From Micavibrio sp. (lineage in GTDB: Bacteria; Pseudomonadota; Alphaproteobacteria; Micavibrionales; Micavibrionaceae), in contig JAPJQV010000003.1 of assembly GCA_030824965.1 (NCBI GenBank), positions 1 through 64,000 on the forward strand: a DNA stretch of 64,000 bases, written 5' to 3'. Under the pieces are notes generated by a model, which searched no databases, had not been told where the DNA came from, and was given only the letters and a program-made list of their open reading frames with translations. Each line of letters opens with the position of its first letter. The first letter of the stretch is position 1. Position numbers and translations under genes: made by a program. Positions 61,049 to 64,000 of the stretch are shown here, one piece after another.

Positions 61049-62383
61049 TTACAGATTGCGTGCCTTTACAGCCCCTTCAACCGATAGCGACTTGAAAATC
61101 TCCTCGGTAATCCCCGGTTCGATAGCTTGCATATCGGACAAGGGCAAATCACTCAATTTTGCACCCTTTTCTTCAGCCAATTTAACGATACGGCCTGTGG
61201 CATGATGTGCGTCGCGAAAAGGCATGTTCAGATTCCTGACCAGCCAGTCCGCAATTTCCGTAGCAGTCGCATAACCGCTTTCCGCCGCTTCCCGCATGAT
61301 AACTCTATTCCAGCTTGCTGTGGCGAGCATGCCCCCAATGGAACGCAGGCATAATATGATTGTATCGAAGCTTTCGAATACGGCCGCCTTATCTTCCTGC
61401 ATGTCTTTATTATAAGTTAGCGGCAGGGCTTTCATTACCATCATCAATTGCAGAAGATTTCCTGTTAAACGCCCTGTCTTGGCCCGCACCAATTCCGCCG
61501 CATCCGGGTTTTTCTTTTGCGGCATGATGGAAGAACCTGTTGACCAGCTATCTGACAGTTTCATGAACCCGAATTGCGGCGTCGTCCAAAGAACGATTTC
61601 TTCCGCAAGGCGCGACAGATTAAGCCCGGCTTGCGCACAAGCGAATAAAAATTCAATGGCGAAATCCCGGCTGCCCACGGCATCCATGGTGTTGGCAACA
61701 ATCCCTTCAAAACCAAGCGCTTTGGCCGTAGCTTCGCGGTTTATCGGGTAGGATGTGCCGGATAAGGCCGCAGCCCCTAGGGGCGAATAATTCATACGCC
61801 GGCGGGCGTCTTCGAACCGTGAGCGGTCGCGTGAGAGCATCTCATGATAAGCACCGAGATGCAGCGCGAGCGTGACCGGCTGCGCGACTTGCAAATGCGT
61901 AAAGCCTGGCATGATGGTTTCCTTATGTGCTGCAGTAAGCTCGGAAATTATTTTTTGCAAAGCATTGATTTCTTCGATCAGACTTGCGCAAGCCTCAACC
62001 GTCCATAACCGGAAATCCGTTGCAACCTGATCGTTGCGGGAGCGCGCCGTATGCAATCTTCCCGCCGCCTCGCCGATCAATTCTTTAAGTCTCGTTTCGA
62101 TATTCATATGGATATCTTCGAGAGCCGCCTTGAACTCGAACGTACCGGATTCGATTTCGCTTAAAATCCGGCTCAGCCCTGATTGAATTTCCTGGTTATC
62201 TTTATCGCTGATGATTTTCTGCGCAGCCAGCATATCCGCATGGGCTTTGGAAGCTTTGATATCCTGCGCATAAAGTCTTTTATCGACACCGATGGAAGCG
62301 TTGATCTGCTCCATAATGTCGTCGACTGAAGCTTCGAAGCGTCCGCCCCAGATCGAAGAGGATGAATTGTTTTTTTCTGACAT
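61049..62383 (-). CDS. argH: Argininosuccinate lyase
   Basis: ArgH splits argininosuccinate into arginine and fumarate. The protein has the N-terminal [15 protein letters not shown], the [13 protein letters not shown] loop, [18 protein letters not shown] ([11 protein letters not shown]) and the superfamily signature [15 protein letters not shown] 62383 is preferred over an upstream in-frame start because the [16 protein letters not shown] start is of normal length (444 residues). argG is 940 bp upstream, separated by two unrelated small genes. Confidence 0.96.
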   Translation of the reverse strand: MSEKNNSSSSIWGGRFEASVDDIMEQINASIGVDKRLYAQDIKASKAHADMLAAQKIISDKDNQEIQSGLSRILSEIESGTFEFKAALEDIHMNIETRLKELIGEAAGRLHTARSRNDQVATDFRLWTVEACASLIEEINALQKIISELTAAHKETIMPGFTHLQVAQPVTLALHLGAYHEMLSRDRSRFEDARRRMNYSPLGAAALSGTSYPINREATAKALGFEGIVANTMDAVGSRDFAIEFLFACAQAGLNLSRLAEEIVLWTTPQFGFMKLSDSWSTGSSIMPQKKNPDAAELVRAKTGRLTGNLLQLMMVMKALPLTYNKDMQEDKAAVFESFDTIILCLRSIGGMLATASWNRVIMREAAESGYATATEIADWLVRNLNMPFRDAHHATGRIVKLAEEKGAKLSDLPLSDMQAIEPGITEEIFKSLSVEGAVKARNL

Positions 62384-62499
62384 GGCGCAATATACCAGCC
62401 TTCCAATCCAGAACAACTGTAACTTTGCACTGACTTCCAAACAACGGTTTACGGATTAAGACGACGAATATAATATAGGGAGATGAAAGGCTTCCTGTT

Positions 62500-62880
62500 A
62501 TGCTTCGGATCATTTTACTATTTTTGCTATTTTCAAATCCTGCCCTGGCAGAAGAGATACCCCTTACTTGTGATATTGAGATAGAGTTTGGCAGCATTGG
62601 CACTGGAATCGATTCCAAAACCTATCAGGGCATTATGGATCGAATTATTGACACACCCGACATTACTGAAATGTACGTAACCAATCTGGGCCGGGAAGGA
62701 GAACGCACGCTTTGTTTAAAAGTTCAGGAAGAAAAACTCGATCAGGTTTATGATGATCTAGCGGCCCAGATTCCAGCAGAAAGCCTTAAAACCTGGACGC
62801 ATCTAAGATCGAAAAATGGCCGTGAATTCAAAACAAGGCAATCCGAAGGTCTTGTCCGTTACGACTGGCAGCGTAACTAG
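62500..62880 (+). CDS. Hypothetical small secreted protein
   Basis: The 126-residue product has a clear Sec signal peptide (hydrophobic LLFLLF core, cleavage after ALA, about residue 17). The mature domain is a small alpha/beta fold with two Cys residues (LTCDIEIEFGSIGTG and TLCLKVQEEKLD). The pattern could form a ferredoxin-like fold with one disulfide. I do not recognise a family. It is inserted between argH and argG on the opposite strand, and its stop overlaps that of the GNAT gene in CTAG. Confidence 0.75.
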   Translation: MLRIILLFLLFSNPALAEEIPLTCDIEIEFGSIGTGIDSKTYQGIMDRIIDTPDITEMYVTNLGREGERTLCLKVQEEKLDQVYDDLAAQIPAESLKTWTHLRSKNGREFKTRQSEGLVRYDWQRN

Positions 62881-63323
62881 GTGGCATTTAGAATTTTCGA
62901 CATGATAAATGCGCCATCATGCATCGGATCAGACTGCTTTTGATATCCTAATTTAGAATAGTAATCCGTCAAATTGGCGGCCAGAATTACAGTGCCTGTC
63001 CGCCCTTTCAACATGACGTTAGCTATATAGTGCTCCACGTGTTGAATAAGATTTGCACCAACACCTTGGCGTCGATGCTCTTCCAGCACGGCAACCCAGC
63101 ATATTCCATACACGTTCATGGAGAAATAAGTTTGGACACAAGCCGCCATCCCGATCGGCTGCCCATTTTTTTTCGCGATAAAAACATGGGTTGGATGAGC
63201 CTCACCCTTCAATAACCGGGAAAATTCAGCTTCTGCCTCGGTGCGATATTTCTTGAATACTTTTTCAATGATATCAGCCGCAGCGATGATTTCATCTTCG
63301 GTTATTTTTGAAATATCGACCAT
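62877..63323 (-). CDS. GNAT family N-acetyltransferase
   Basis: The 148-residue protein has the GNAT acetyl-CoA motif VLEEHRRQGVGANLIQHVE (cited in part) and the preceding strand GICWVAVLEEH, with a C-terminal YYSKLGYQ signature. The acceptor is unknown. Its start abuts the argG stop, so it probably belongs to the argG transcript. Confidence 0.88.
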   Translation of the reverse strand: MVDISKITEDEIIAAADIIEKVFKKYRTEAEAEFSRLLKGEAHPTHVFIAKKNGQPIGMAACVQTYFSMNVYGICWVAVLEEHRRQGVGANLIQHVEHYIANVMLKGRTGTVILAANLTDYYSKLGYQKQSDPMHDGAFIMSKILNAT

Positions 63324-64000
63324 TTATTTTTTTGCCACTCTCGCCCAGTTACGCAGGCGCACCGCATTGATGCGGATGAAACCGGCTGCATCCTGCTGAT
63401 CGTAACCGCCCTCTTCATCCATCGAAGACAGTTTCGGATCGTAAAGAGCTTTGTTGGACTCTCGGGCGATTGCATAAGGGACACCCTTCAACAGTTTCAG
63501 TTTTACGATGCCATCGATCCCTTTTTGAGATTCATCGATACATTTCATCAGGAATTCGAATTCCGGCGAGAACCAGAAACCGTTATAAATGAGTTCCGCT
63601 ACTTTCAGCGATAGCGTATCGCGGATACGCATTACTTCACGATCCATGACAAGACCTTCAAGATCGCGATGCGCGGACAACAAGATCGCTCCGCCCGGCG
63701 TTTCATATACACCACGCGATTTGATCCCGACGAATCGGTTCTCGACCATGTCAAGACGGCCAATACCGTGTTTCGTTCCAAGTTCATTCAGATACATGAA
63801 TAATTTCAAAGGATCTGTCTCGGTTCTTTCATCTGACACGACTTTGACCGGATTGCCGTCTTTGAACGTAATGGATATGACATCCGCAACATTGGGCGCG
63901 GTTTCTATCGTTGCCGTTCTTGAATATACCTCTTCGCCGCAGACCGCATTAGGGTCTTCAAGAATTCCTGCTTCATGCGAAATATGCAGCAGGTTGTCGT
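63324..64000 (-). CDS. argG: Argininosuccinate synthase (partial, 5' end outside window)
   Basis: ArgG joins citrulline and aspartate using ATP. The frame stays open to the right edge, so the N-terminal ATP-binding part is missing. Visible family motifs are DNLLHISHEAGILEDPN near the edge, GIGRLDMVENRFVGIKSRGVYETPGG (cited in part) and LMKCIDESQ. The C-terminus, ending RVAKK, is complete. Confidence 0.95.
   Translation of the reverse strand, partial: DNLLHISHEAGILEDPNAVCGEEVYSRTATIETAPNVADVISITFKDGNPVKVVSDERTETDPLKLFMYLNELGTKHGIGRLDMVENRFVGIKSRGVYETPGGAILLSAHRDLEGLVMDREVMRIRDTLSLKVAELIYNGFWFSPEFEFLMKCIDESQKGIDGIVKLKLLKGVPYAIARESNKALYDPKLSSMDEEGGYDQQDAAGFIRINAVRLRNWARVAKK

Overview
The window is a chromosomal segment of an alphaproteobacterium. 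Evidence for this is the cmk-rpsA order, an alphaproteobacterial-type SerC, an RsmA with the usual alphaproteobacterial N-terminus, an NDUFA9-like protein, a BigR/SqrR-like ArsR regulator and a DUF3309 miniprotein. Base composition is moderate and genes are tightly packed. The mix, including a pilin-like protein with a short hydrophobic N-terminus, would fit a Micavibrionales-like lineage, but the order-level guess is weak. Nearly everything looks chromosomal. I saw no insertion sequence, prophage, CRISPR array or replication origin. No stretch longer than about 300 bases lacks a gene, except 53586-53910, which holds a tRNA-Ser.

Layout. 1-3795: 3' end of cmk, rpsA with its terminator, then two tandem paralogues of an uncharacterised membrane-anchored family. 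3796-18596 (minus strand): a surface-adhesin locus, namely a 2370-residue repeat protein, TolC-family outer-membrane protein, type I secretion ABC transporter and HlyD-family adaptor. A Ppx/GppA phosphatase overlaps the adaptor gene, and a disordered protein follows. 18803-21591: gabD, terC, tspO. 21591-21712: tspO terminator followed by a probable unannotated small RNA. 21715-25759: complete serine pathway serA, serC (minus) and serB (plus), with a structured serC leader. 25759-27736: a standalone ClpA-like AAA+ protein and topoisomerase IB. 27733-31139 (minus): rsmC, rsuA, SIMPL protein and a YeiH-type transporter. 31203-38705 (plus): MATE pump, Rsm22-like protein, EEP nuclease, endonuclease V, AsmA-like protein, CHASE3-GAF-GGDEF cyclase. 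38693-43070 (minus): MFS transporter and a three-gene phosphorelay. 43163-48079: small lipoproteins, DUF3309 protein, esterase, RluB, phospholipase-D lipoprotein. 48130-52104 (minus): Dus and an atypical PEP carboxylase. 52188-57052: greB, pilin-like protein, tRNA-Ser, hydrolase, two glycosyltransferases. 57049-64000 (mostly minus): ArsR regulator, SDR, rsmA, surA, NDUFA9-like, argH, small secreted protein, GNAT, partial argG.

How it fits together. The adhesin and its own T1SS form one functional unit. A diguanylate cyclase and a kinase with matching CHASE3 sensors lie about 20 kb away and could feed surface-attachment control, but that link is inference. The serine cluster has a leader RNA candidate and an intrinsic terminator placed over the serC stop codon. 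Several rRNA/tRNA modification genes (rsmC, rsuA, Rsm22, rluB, rsmA, dus) are spread over the window. The most promising unknowns are the ~74-nt RNA at 21637-21710, the non-RTX giant adhesin with an operator-like palindrome over its -35, the PEP carboxylase homologue with altered catalytic residues, and the single-domain ClpA-like ATPase lacking a canonical pore loop.
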